This document shows, one piece after another, positions 1-7,478 of a stretch of DNA of 64,000 nt. The notes under the pieces were generated by a model. That model was not told the DNA's origin, did not search any database, and worked only from the letters and a program-made list of their open reading frames with translations. Origin of the DNA: AP-15 sp036500965 (GTDB lineage: Bacteria; Pseudomonadota; Alphaproteobacteria; ATCC43930; CGMCC-115725); the NCBI GenBank assembly GCA_036500965.1, contig DASYBC010000105.1, positions 4,121 to 68,120 of the forward strand, given 5' to 3'. The position numbers and the translations under genes are program-made. Numbering within the stretch: the first letter of the stretch is position 1; each line of letters begins with the position of its first letter.

Positions 1-162
1 CCGGTCAGTCACTTCTACGAGGGGATCGGCCAGGAAGGGCCGCGCCAGATCACGCCGCATCAGCGGATGCTGCTCGAGATCGCGCGCAACTTCGCCGAGA
101 TCCGAAATGAAAAGCACCAAGAGGCGGTGAGCCAGCTCGCCCGCGCCCTGGCCAGCGGGTAA
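1..162 (+). CDS. C-terminal fragment of an unidentified protein
   Basis: Frame 1 is open from the window edge to a TAA at 160-162 and gives 53 residues, so the start lies upstream. The peptide is predicted helical and charged (for example RNFAEIRNEKHQEA) with no recognisable motif. I do not recognise the family. It is convergent with the carboxymuconolactone decarboxylase-like gene that ends at 227, which supports a real gene end here. Confidence 0.45.
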   Translation, partial: PVSHFYEGIGQEGPRQITPHQRMLLEIARNFAEIRNEKHQEAVSQLARALASG

Positions 163-226
163 GGCCGCTGATCTGCCCACTGACCTGCTCCCGGGTAGCC
201 CAAGCAGCGCCGCGGCCACGGTGTGC

Positions 227-781
227 TCAGGGCGCATCGGGCAGCGGGAATTCGTTGAGATAGGGTAAATAGCCGTCTTCGACATCGACCTGCATCGCGC
301 CGAGCAGGCGCACCAGGCCGTTGTAGAACGCGATCGTCAGGACGAGGTCGGTGACACGCTCGTCGCCCAGGCCCTGATGCAGGGCCGCGAAGGTGTCGTC
401 CGAAATTTCGAGCTTCTCGGTCATCTCGCGTGCCGCGCACAGCACCGCCTTGGCGAGCGGATCGAGGTCGGTGGGCCGGCCCTGGGTTTCATCGGCAATT
501 GCCCGGATATCGGCGTCGGATACTCCAAATTCGCGACTGATCCTGATGTGATGCGAATATTCATAGGCCGACCGGGTGACATAGCCGACCTGCAGGATCG
601 CCATTTGCCGTAGTCTCGGGTCGAGGCGGCTGCCGTCGCGAATGAAGCGTGCCAAGGTGTTGAGGCTGCGCGCGGCGCGCGGGCTGTGCGCCAGCAGCCG
701 GTAGAGATTGATGTTGCGCGCCAGCAGATCCTGGTGCTCGGGCAACAGATCGGATTTGTCGAGATAAGGCAGGCGCGCCAT
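227..781 (-). CDS. carboxymuconolactone decarboxylase (CMD/AhpD-like) family protein
   Basis: The 184-residue helical protein has the CMD-family core around residues 45-110, including the EYSHHIRI segment and the helix after it (FGVSDADIRAI). Family members are decarboxylases or alkylhydroperoxidase-like proteins. This one lacks the CxxC of true AhpD in that segment, so a peroxidase role is not supported and the substrate is unknown. I chose the ATG at 781 because a GGAG lies 8 nt upstream; an in-frame GTG at 790 would overlap that ribosome site. It stands alone, about 130 bp downstream of nadK on the same strand. Confidence 0.75.
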   Translation of the reverse strand: MARLPYLDKSDLLPEHQDLLARNINLYRLLAHSPRAARSLNTLARFIRDGSRLDPRLRQMAILQVGYVTRSAYEYSHHIRISREFGVSDADIRAIADETQGRPTDLDPLAKAVLCAAREMTEKLEISDDTFAALHQGLGDERVTDLVLTIAFYNGLVRLLGAMQVDVEDGYLPYLNEFPLPDAP

Positions 782-912
782 CGTCGTCACTCCGTTCTGC
801 GAACGAGCTTCGCACGATAAGGCGGTCAGCCGACACGATTGCGGGCGGCGGCCCGGCCTCCCGATCGGCCGGCCTTGCCGCAGATTATGCGGCCATGGCC
901 CGCGCGCTCTGA

Positions 913-1704
913 TCAGGTGGCGAATTGCTCCTTGAAGACGCGCTCTTCGAGATTTGCCTCTCGGTCGAACAGCAGGGTCATGGCAATATCGCGATTCTCG
1001 TGGATTTCGACGCTCAGCACATCGCGCGCCTCGGTGAAATCGGCGACGGCGCTGACCGGCCGCTTATTGTTTTCGAGCGCGTCGATCCGCACCCTGGCCT
1101 GATGGCGCAGCAACGCGCCGCGCCAACGCCGCGGTCGGAACGCGCTGATCGGGGTCAAGGCGAGAACGCCGGCGCCGAGCGGAATGATCGGGCCATGCGC
1201 CGACAGATTATAGGCGGTGCTGCCGACCGGGGTCGCGATCAAGATGCCGTCCGCCATCAGCTCGTCGATGCGGACCACCCCATCGACAGTAATCCGCAGC
1301 TTTGCCGCTTGGCGGCTTTCGCGCAGCAGCGAGACCTCGTTAAAAGCCAGCGCCCGATGGCGGCCGCCCTGCTCGTCGCGCGCCGTCATCTCGAGCGGGT
1401 GGAGCACGACCGGCTGGGCCGCGGCCAGGCGCTCGTCGAGCCCGTCCGGCCGATAGGAGTTCATCAGGAAGCCGACGCTGCCGCGATGCATGCCGTAGAT
1501 CGGCACCCCCTGCGGCAGAAAGCGATGCAGGGTTTCCAGCATGAAGCCATCGCCGCCGAGCGAAACGACGATTTGAGCATGGTCGGGGGCGACGCAGGGA
1601 TACAGGCGGCAGAGCTCCGCCAGCGCCTGTTGCGCGGGCTCGGTGTCGGCTGCGACGACAGCGATCCGCGGGGCCGCCAGCCGCGGCGACACGGACCGCG
1701 TCAC
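913..1704 (-). CDS. nadK: NAD kinase
   Basis: This 263-residue cytoplasmic enzyme phosphorylates NAD to NADP. It carries the family GGDG motif (SLGGDGFMLE, about residue 50) followed by the G(M/N)xGxVGFL segment (HRGSVGFLMN), and later the NE/TP(V)GSTAYN nucleotide-binding stretch (ATPVGSTAYNLSAHGPI). The start is GTG at 1704, overlapping the end of moaA by 4 bp, so the two are probably translationally coupled. The length is normal for short proteobacterial NAD kinases. Confidence 0.93.
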   Translation of the reverse strand: MTRSVSPRLAAPRIAVVAADTEPAQQALAELCRLYPCVAPDHAQIVVSLGGDGFMLETLHRFLPQGVPIYGMHRGSVGFLMNSYRPDGLDERLAAAQPVVLHPLEMTARDEQGGRHRALAFNEVSLLRESRQAAKLRITVDGVVRIDELMADGILIATPVGSTAYNLSAHGPIIPLGAGVLALTPISAFRPRRWRGALLRHQARVRIDALENNKRPVSAVADFTEARDVLSVEIHENRDIAMTLLFDREANLEERVFKEQFAT

Positions 1705-2693
1705 CCGCCGGTTACGCTCATATGGCGCGAGATGGCTGGCCGGTTGTGGCGGCGGTCGATGATGAAATCGTGGCCCCGCGGCTTGCGGCTTATCGCCTCA
1801 CCAATCGCCGTCACCAGCGCTTCGTCGCCCTCCGATTGGCGCAGAGGGGTGCGCAAATCGGCCGCATCCTCCTGGCCGAGGCACATATAGAGCGTGCCGG
1901 TGCAGGTCAGCCGCACCCGGTTGCAGCTCTCGCAGAAATTGTGGGTCAACGGGGTGATGAAGCCGAGCCGGCGGCCGGTTTCGCGAACCGAGACGTAACG
2001 CGCCGGGCCGCCGGTGCGATAATCGCTGTCGTCGAGCGTCCAGCGCCGCTGCAGCCGGGCGCGCACCACCGACAACGGGAGATATTGGTCGAGCCGGTTC
2101 TCGCCGCCGATGTCGCCCATCGGCATGACCTCGATGAACACCAGATCGAAACCCTGGTCGCCGCACCACGCGACCAGATCGTTCAATTCGTCCTCATTGA
2201 CGCCGCGCAGCGCCACAGTGTTGATCTTGACCGCGAGCCCGGCTTTCTTGGCGGCGGCGAGCCCGTCGAGCACCACCTCGAGCCGGCCGCGCCGGGTGAT
2301 CTCGGTGAATTTCGCCGGGTCGAGCGTGTCGAGCGAGACGTTGATCCGGCGCACCCCGCAATCGCGCAGCTCCTCGGCATAGCGGGCGAGCTGGCTGCCG
2401 TTGCTCGTCAAGGTCAACTCGTCGAGCGCGCCGGAGCCGATATGGCGTCCAAGCGAGCGGAACAGCGCCATGATGTTGCGCCGAACCAGCGGCTCGCCGC
2501 CGGTCAGGCGCAGCTTGCGCACGCCGAGGCGGACAAAGGCGCTGCACACCCGATCGAGCTCCTCGAGGGTCAACAGCTCGGCCTTTGGCAGAAAATTCAT
2601 CTCCTCCGCCATGCAATAGACACAGCGGAAGTCGCACCGGTCGGTCACCGATACGCGCAGATAGGTGATGGTCCGTCCAAACGGGTCGATCAT
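1701..2693 (-). CDS. moaA: GTP 3',8-cyclase MoaA (molybdenum cofactor biosynthesis)
   Basis: This 330-residue radical SAM enzyme performs the first step of molybdopterin synthesis, converting GTP to the cyclic precursor together with MoaC. The SAM-cluster motif CDFRCVYC is near residue 20. The C-terminal cluster cysteines are in CESCNRVRLTC, and the chain ends in the Gly-Gly tail (SVTGG) typical of MoaA. moaC is not adjacent. With fdhD and mobA nearby, the 0-6 kb segment is rich in molybdoenzyme-support genes. nadK overlaps its 3' end. Confidence 0.96.
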   Translation of the reverse strand: MIDPFGRTITYLRVSVTDRCDFRCVYCMAEEMNFLPKAELLTLEELDRVCSAFVRLGVRKLRLTGGEPLVRRNIMALFRSLGRHIGSGALDELTLTSNGSQLARYAEELRDCGVRRINVSLDTLDPAKFTEITRRGRLEVVLDGLAAAKKAGLAVKINTVALRGVNEDELNDLVAWCGDQGFDLVFIEVMPMGDIGGENRLDQYLPLSVVRARLQRRWTLDDSDYRTGGPARYVSVRETGRRLGFITPLTHNFCESCNRVRLTCTGTLYMCLGQEDAADLRTPLRQSEGDEALVTAIGEAISRKPRGHDFIIDRRHNRPAISRHMSVTGG

Positions 2694-2780
2694 GCTGTGC
2701 TCGTCCGCTTTCTCATCTTGTTAAGATGGGGGCGCCTTCGGCAAATGTCGCCCTCGATCTGACCGTGGGATTTTCCGGCG

Positions 2781-3263
2781 CTAGCCCCGCTGCTCCTGCG
2801 GAAACCAGTCGCCGAGGATCTGCTCTTCAGTGTAGCGCGCCCGCCGTAGAACGTTTGCATCCACCTCGTCGATCTCGCCGTGCTCTTCGAGGTCCGCGAT
2901 TGCAAGCTCGATCCCGCGTCTGGTTTCCACCTCGACAAACTGGCCCAGCTCGGGTTTCAAACTCGGACCGTCGTCAAGGCGCCGTTGAGCTTGCAACCGA
3001 GCGAGGCGGATCGTCCGCCGCCATTCGTTCCGCGGCTCGACCGCTGGGGAATACTCCAGCTTCACCAGGTGCTGAATGATGCTGATGATGTGACTGCCGA
3101 GAGCCGAACGTTGCGACGTGCCCAAGCCCTCGATCTCCTCGGCGATGTTCTCCCAGTCGAGCTCCTGGTTCGAACCGGTGCGCGCGGTTTTCCGCACGGC
3201 TTCGCCCTGCAGTTTCGCCCAGGCGACGAAATCCTCGGCGTAGAGCCTCTTCAGATCGGTCAT
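2781..3263 (-). CDS. DUF29 domain protein, downstream copy
   Basis: The 160-residue protein matches DUF29 along its whole length: an N-terminal YxxDFxxWxxxQ segment (YAEDFVAWAKLQ), the LDWENIAEEIEGLG core, a helix with HLVKLEYSP, and the C-terminal ILGDWFP ending. DUF29 function is unknown; it is a small cytoplasmic helical family common in cyanobacteria and alphaproteobacteria and often found in multiple copies. It overlaps the next DUF29 gene by 4 bp, so the two form a bicistron. Confidence 0.85.
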   Translation of the reverse strand: MTDLKRLYAEDFVAWAKLQGEAVRKTARTGSNQELDWENIAEEIEGLGTSQRSALGSHIISIIQHLVKLEYSPAVEPRNEWRRTIRLARLQAQRRLDDGPSLKPELGQFVEVETRRGIELAIADLEEHGEIDEVDANVLRRARYTEEQILGDWFPQEQRG

Positions 3264-3739
3264 CGTTGCTCCCCGGGAAACCAGTCGCCGAGCACTTGCG
3301 CTTCAGTGTAGACCGTGGCCCGCAACCTCGCGACCGTTGCAGCATCGATCTCCTGATAGCGCCCGTGGTCCCTCAGCGCGAGATCGATGCCGCGCTGCGT
3401 CTGTCGCTCGAGGTCGCGGCCGAGCCCACTTCTCAGGCTGGGGCTCGCTTCCGGCAAATCCTCGATCTCGGCCCTGGCGTCCACGATCGATTCCGCCCAG
3501 CCGCGACGCGGCTCTTTCGCCGGGGAGTGCTCGAGCTTCAGGAGATGGCGGACAATCCACCGAATTTGGCTTTGCAGCTCGCGCCTGACCGATTTGCCCA
3601 AATCCTCGATCTCCTCGGCCAGGTTTTCCCAGTCCAGGCGTTGGTTCGAGCCATTGCGCGCCGCAGCGCGCAGCGCGTCGGCCTGCTGTCGGGACCAGGC
3701 CAGGAAGTCCTCGTCGTAGAGCGAGCTCGGTTGCGCCAT
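3260..3739 (-). CDS. DUF29 domain protein, upstream copy
   Basis: The 159-residue product is a paralogue of the next gene, sharing YDEDFLAWSRQQ, LDWENLAEEIEDLG, HLLKLEHSPAKEPR and VLGDWFPGEQR. The frame stays open far upstream, but the ATG at 3739 is preferred because GGGAGC lies just before it and the protein then has the family length. It is divergent from fdhD, with 84 bp between the two starts for both promoters. Function is unknown. Confidence 0.82.
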   Translation of the reverse strand: MAQPSSLYDEDFLAWSRQQADALRAAARNGSNQRLDWENLAEEIEDLGKSVRRELQSQIRWIVRHLLKLEHSPAKEPRRGWAESIVDARAEIEDLPEASPSLRSGLGRDLERQTQRGIDLALRDHGRYQEIDAATVARLRATVYTEAQVLGDWFPGEQR

Positions 3740-3823
3740 ATCGGCTCCCTTCGGGGCCATTCTAGCACAACACATCGAGCTTGCCGGCTTGCAGCGGAAC
3801 CCGCCCGCGCCCATCATCGGGGG

Positions 3824-4705
3824 ATGCAGGAATTTACCGTTCGCCCCCAGCCCGACGATCCGAGGCTCACCCGCACCGTCACCGGCATCGACCATGAAGG
3901 CCGGCTGGTCGAGACCGCCGTCGTCATGGAACGGCCGCTGACCCTGTTTTTGAACGGGCGCGAGATCGTGACGATGATGACGGTCGGCGATCATCCAGAC
4001 TATCTCGCGGTCGGCTATCTGCTCAATCAGAACATGCTGCGGCCCGAGCACCGCATCACCGCGATCGATTACGATGACGAGCTCGAAACCGTGGTGGTGC
4101 GGACCGACCGCGAGACCGATTTCGAGGACAAGCTGCGCAAAAAGACGCTGACCTCGGGCTGCGCGCAGGGCACCGTGTTCGGCGATCTGATGGAGAAGTT
4201 CGAGGAGGTGCGCCTCGCCCCGGAAGCGGTGCTGCGGACCTCGTGGCTTTACGCCTTGAGCCGCAAGATCAACACCGCGCCGAGCCTCTATCTGGCCGCC
4301 GGCGCGATCCATGGCTGCGTCTTGTGCGAGGAGGATCGGCCGCTTCTCTATATGGAGGATGTCGGCCGCCACAACGCAATCGACAAGATCGCCGGCTACA
4401 TGCACCTCAACGGGGTGTCGCCTGAGGCCAAGATTTTCTACACCACCGGGCGCTTGACCTCGGAGATGGTGATCAAGACCGTGCAGATGCGCATCCCGAT
4501 CCTGATCTCGCGCTCAGGGTTTACCGCATGGGGCGTCGATCTGGCGCGCCAGGCCGGCCTCACCTTGATCGGCCGCGCCAAGGGCAAGCGGTTTGTGGCG
4601 CTGGCCGGCAGCGAACGGATCATCTTCGACGGCGATGTCCGGGCTGTCGAGGACGAGCATCCGCGCCTCGCGCGCAAGGCGAGCCTCGCTGAGGACGCGG
4701 CGTGA
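3824..4705 (+). CDS. fdhD: formate dehydrogenase accessory sulfurtransferase FdhD
   Basis: The 293-residue product matches FdhD, which passes sulfur from a cysteine desulfurase to the molybdenum cofactor of formate dehydrogenases. Visible family features are NGREIVTMM, the HPDYLAVGYLL segment, the loop TSGCAQGTVFG, VGRHNAIDKIAG and the FYTTGRLTSEM stretch. The loop has one Cys where E. coli FdhD has a CxxC pair. The ATG at 3824 is used because the homologous region begins soon after. The stop overlaps the mobA start by 4 bp. No formate dehydrogenase genes are in the window. Confidence 0.9.
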   Translation: MQEFTVRPQPDDPRLTRTVTGIDHEGRLVETAVVMERPLTLFLNGREIVTMMTVGDHPDYLAVGYLLNQNMLRPEHRITAIDYDDELETVVVRTDRETDFEDKLRKKTLTSGCAQGTVFGDLMEKFEEVRLAPEAVLRTSWLYALSRKINTAPSLYLAAGAIHGCVLCEEDRPLLYMEDVGRHNAIDKIAGYMHLNGVSPEAKIFYTTGRLTSEMVIKTVQMRIPILISRSGFTAWGVDLARQAGLTLIGRAKGKRFVALAGSERIIFDGDVRAVEDEHPRLARKASLAEDAA

Positions 4706-5319
4706 GCACCGTCGGGCTGTTGCTCGCCGGCGGCCAGTCCCGACGCATGGGCGGCGGCGACAAGGCGCTGCGCCGGCTCGGCGGCGCGACCTTGCTCGAC
4801 CGCGTGGTTGCCCGGCTGCGGCCCCAGGTCGATGCGCTGGTGCTGAACGCCAATGGCGACCCGGCCCGCTTTGCCGGCTTTGGCCTGCCGCTGGTCGCCG
4901 ACAGCGTCCCGGGTTTCGCCGGTCCGCTGGCGGGCGTGCTGGCTGGGCTCGACTGGGCGGCGGCGCACCAGCCGGACTGCTCCGACGTGGTTAGCGTCGC
5001 CACCGATGCGCCGTTCCTGCCCGAGGATCTCGCGGCACGGCTCGCCGCCGCTCGTGACGCGGCCGGTGCCGATCTCGCCTGCGCCGCCTCGGGCGGCCGC
5101 TCGCACCCGGTCTTCGGGTTGTGGCCGGTGCGGCTGCGCGAGGACCTGCGGCGGGCGGTCGTCGACGAGGGGGTTCGCAAAGTCGACCAATGGACCGCGC
5201 GTCACCAGCTCGTGACCGTGAGCTTCGCCAGCGAGCCGATCGACCCGTTCTTCAACGCCAACCGGCCCGAGGATCTCGAAACCGCGGCGAGCCTGCTCGG
5301 GCGGGCGCCGATGAGCTGA
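4702..5319 (+). CDS. mobA: molybdenum cofactor guanylyltransferase MobA
   Basis: This 205-residue nucleotidyltransferase adds GMP to molybdopterin to form the guanine dinucleotide cofactor used by enzymes such as formate dehydrogenase. The N-terminal signature LLLAGGQSRRMGGGDKAL and the later VATDAPFLP (the metal-binding Asp region) and FFNANRPEDL near the C-terminus are diagnostic. The start is GTG at 4702 inside the fdhD stop (GTGA overlap). The coupling fits a shared role in bis-MGD enzyme maturation. Confidence 0.93.
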   Translation: MSTVGLLLAGGQSRRMGGGDKALRRLGGATLLDRVVARLRPQVDALVLNANGDPARFAGFGLPLVADSVPGFAGPLAGVLAGLDWAAAHQPDCSDVVSVATDAPFLPEDLAARLAAARDAAGADLACAASGGRSHPVFGLWPVRLREDLRRAVVDEGVRKVDQWTARHQLVTVSFASEPIDPFFNANRPEDLETAASLLGRAPMS

Positions 5320-5467
5320 CGGCATCAGCGGGAGATCGCCCGAGCCGGTTCCGGTGCGCGGGAACCGGCGCCGGATGGCGGCGCCATCGGTGCAGCGACA
5401 GTCCCGCCGCAGCATCGATGCTGCCGCCGATTGGCGACGCTGCCGACGAAGTTGCGGCGACGCGGAT

Positions 5468-6103
5468 ATGCTGGCAACATTAACCATGAATCGCGCGCTT
5501 GACATGCGAGTGCTGGAGCTGCTGGCGGCGCGGCTGTGCCACGAGCTGAGCGGCCCGATCGCCGCCGTCGGCAATGGCGTCGAGCTGCTCGCCGAGGGCG
5601 ACGCCGATTTTGCCGGCGAGGCCATAGCGCTGGTGACGCACAGCGCGCGGCGTGCCGCCAACCGGCTGCAGTTCTATCGTTTCGCCTATGGCTTTGGCGG
5701 TGATGCCGCTGCCGGGCCGGCGCCTTATGAGCTGGCCGCGAAGGTTTTTGAGGGACTGCCGATTGCGTGCGACTATGCTGCGAGCGTTCGCGCGCTGCCG
5801 CTTGGCCGGCAAAAGCTCGGCTGCAACCTGCTGGTGGTCGGAGCCGAGGCGCTGGTCCGCGGTGGGCGCCTCGCTCTGGCTGTCACCAGCGCCGGCATGC
5901 AGCTCGACGCAACCGGCGAAACCGTCTTGTTTCCCCCGGAGCAAGCCGCGGCGCTGCGGCTCGAGCCGTCGCCCGGGGACCTGACCACACGCACCGTCAA
6001 CGCCTATTTTGCCGGTCTTCTGGCCCGAGCCTGGGGCTGGCGCCTCGCCGCTGCGACAGAGCCCGGGCGAATAAGGCTCTCGTCGATCGCGTGCGCCGCC
6101 TAA
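5468..6103 (+). CDS. chpT: ChpT-like histidine phosphotransferase
   Basis: The 211-residue protein matches the alphaproteobacterial histidine phosphotransferase family (DUF2328), which passes phosphate from the hybrid kinase CckA to CtrA and CpdR. The acceptor histidine is in RLCHELSGPIAAVGNG (His25), on the first helix of a DHp-like domain, followed by a degenerate ATPase-like half that cannot bind ATP. The start is uncertain: ATG at 5468 or 5486, neither with a strong ribosome site. Its 3' end overlaps convergent ctrA by 4 bp, which strongly supports the assignment. An octamer TTAACCAT, resembling a CtrA half-site, spans 5480-5487. Confidence 0.85.
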   Translation: MLATLTMNRALDMRVLELLAARLCHELSGPIAAVGNGVELLAEGDADFAGEAIALVTHSARRAANRLQFYRFAYGFGGDAAAGPAPYELAAKVFEGLPIACDYAASVRALPLGRQKLGCNLLVVGAEALVRGGRLALAVTSAGMQLDATGETVLFPPEQAAALRLEPSPGDLTTRTVNAYFAGLLARAWGWRLAAATEPGRIRLSSIACAA

Positions 6104-6858
6104 GCCGCAGCGGTCCGGTGGCTCGGCGCGAGACTGTCGTGGCCGGTCCCCTGAGGGTTGACGCTGCCGTTTACCAGAGGTTCCGGCGCATCTCGCAGCA
6201 CGTAGCCGCGACCCCACACCGTCTCAATGTAATGCTTGCCGCCGGTGGCTTGGGCGAGCTTCTTGCGCAGCTTGCAGACAAAGACGTCGATGATCTTCAG
6301 CTCGGGCTCGTCCATGCCGCCATAGAGATGATTGAGAAACATCTCCTTGGTCAAGGTGGTCCCCTTGCGCAGGCTGAGCAGCTCGAGGATGCCATATTCC
6401 TTCCCGGTCAGGTGCACCGGCCGATCCTCGACTTCGACGATGCGGGCGTCGAGGTTGACCACGAGCTTGCCGGTCCGGATGACCGACTCCGAATGGCCCT
6501 TTGAGCGGCGCACGATCGCATGGATGCGCGCCACCAGCTCGCGCCGGTCGAACGGCTTGGTCAGGAAGTCGTCGGCGCCAAAGCCCAGGCCCTTGAGCTT
6601 GTTGTCGAGCGCCGCCAGACCCGAGAGGATCAGGATCGGCGTGTGCACGCGCGCCGCGCGCAACCGGCGCAGCACCTCGTAGCCGTCGATGTCCGGAAGC
6701 ATCAGATCAAGGAGAATGATGTCGTAGTCGTAAAGCTTGCCGATCTCCAGCCCGTCCTCGCCGAGATCGGTCGTGTCGCAAATGAAATTTTCCTTTTTCA
6801 GCATCAGCTTGATGCTGGCAGACGTGGCTAGGTCGTCCTCGACAATGAGCACACGCAT
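6100..6858 (-). CDS. ctrA: cell cycle response regulator CtrA
   Basis: This 252-residue OmpR/PhoB-type regulator is nearly invariant with CtrA of other alphaproteobacteria. It has a receiver domain (MRVLIVEDD start, acceptor Asp in IILLDLMLPD, Lys in TKPF) and a winged-helix domain with HLTGKEYGILELLSLRKG, TKEMFLNHLYGGMDEPE and VWGRGYVLR. CtrA controls cell-cycle, motility and envelope genes and in some species blocks replication initiation. The ATG at 6858 is chosen for its GGAGG 5 nt upstream. A low-complexity tail of about 20 residues follows the usual end. Confidence 0.96.
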   Translation of the reverse strand: MRVLIVEDDLATSASIKLMLKKENFICDTTDLGEDGLEIGKLYDYDIILLDLMLPDIDGYEVLRRLRAARVHTPILILSGLAALDNKLKGLGFGADDFLTKPFDRRELVARIHAIVRRSKGHSESVIRTGKLVVNLDARIVEVEDRPVHLTGKEYGILELLSLRKGTTLTKEMFLNHLYGGMDEPELKIIDVFVCKLRKKLAQATGGKHYIETVWGRGYVLRDAPEPLVNGSVNPQGTGHDSLAPSHRTAAA

Positions 6859-7478
6859 GATCGCCTCCGGGGGGTTTGCCGGCAACCCACGCCGGCGTCG
6901 TCGTGGTTAATCATCACCCTAAGTCGTTAACATATCGTTTCCCGAGAACTCCAGCACGACACACCCTAAAAAATCTGCCGGCTGGTAGTCGCGGCAACGC
7001 GGGGATGATCTGATAACCATGGTCATCTGATCACTCGGTCGAGCCCGCGCCACGGTGAGAAGTACGCAGGTTTAGTGCCGAATTGTCCCCCGCCCCGTTT
7101 GCGAAAATGTCCCGGCGGGTAGGACAACAATGGGGCGGTGACCGAATGTTGCGATGACCGCGTGCCCAGAACGCGAAAGATCCTGAATTGTTCGCGTCGG
7201 CGGGGTGAACGCCAGCCCTCTCTTGCGGGTCAAGGTAAACCTCCGGCTTTTCTCGGGTCACCTTAGCCTCGGGCGGCACACATAAATGTGAGCTGGTTCA
7301 CACCGGACCGCGAAAAATTAACATTGCCGAGAAATTGACATTGTTTGCGTCGTGCCGGGGCGGCAGGTCCCGACCGAGCCGGGGCAAGCCGGCGAGAGCG
7401 GCGAAAGCCTGCTTTCGCCGCCACACCTTGAACGACGCGGCGGCGCTCTCCCTCGCGGCGACCGCGCGATGAGGGCGG
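6859..7478. promoter_or_regulatory. 620-bp intergenic region carrying the ctrA promoter side
   Basis: No convincing gene lies between ctrA and gyrB. The ctrA-proximal part is AT-richer and has two TTAA tetramers at 6907-6910 and 6927-6930. They do not form the classical TTAA-N7-TTAA CtrA box, so autoregulation is only a possibility. A third TTAA lies near 7318. The middle (7080-7280) has GTCC-rich stretches and a short minus-strand open frame with no recognisable product. Confidence 0.4.
7398..7421 (-). terminator. hairpin downstream of gyrB
   Basis: A perfect 10-bp inverted repeat with a CCTG loop (arms GCGGCGAAAG and CTTTCGCCGC) lies 58 bp after the gyrB stop. No T-tract follows it in the gyrB direction, so it is a stable transcript end or processing hairpin rather than a classic intrinsic terminator. 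Confidence 0.45.

Noticed and set aside
1722..2762. Long open frame opposite moaA
   Set aside because: It is an antisense shadow typical of GC-rich DNA; moaA on the other strand has all its motifs, and this frame has none.
6900..6945. CtrA autoregulatory box upstream of ctrA
   Set aside because: The two TTAA tetramers are 16 bp apart rather than 7 and no second half-site fits, so a true CtrA box is not supported.
7031..7279. Small minus-strand frame between ctrA and gyrB
   Set aside because: No ribosome site, no recognisable domain, and its composition is unlike the neighbouring genes.
7399..7420. Classical intrinsic terminator for gyrB
   Set aside because: The hairpin is strong but no T-run follows it in the gyrB direction; it is listed only as a hairpin.
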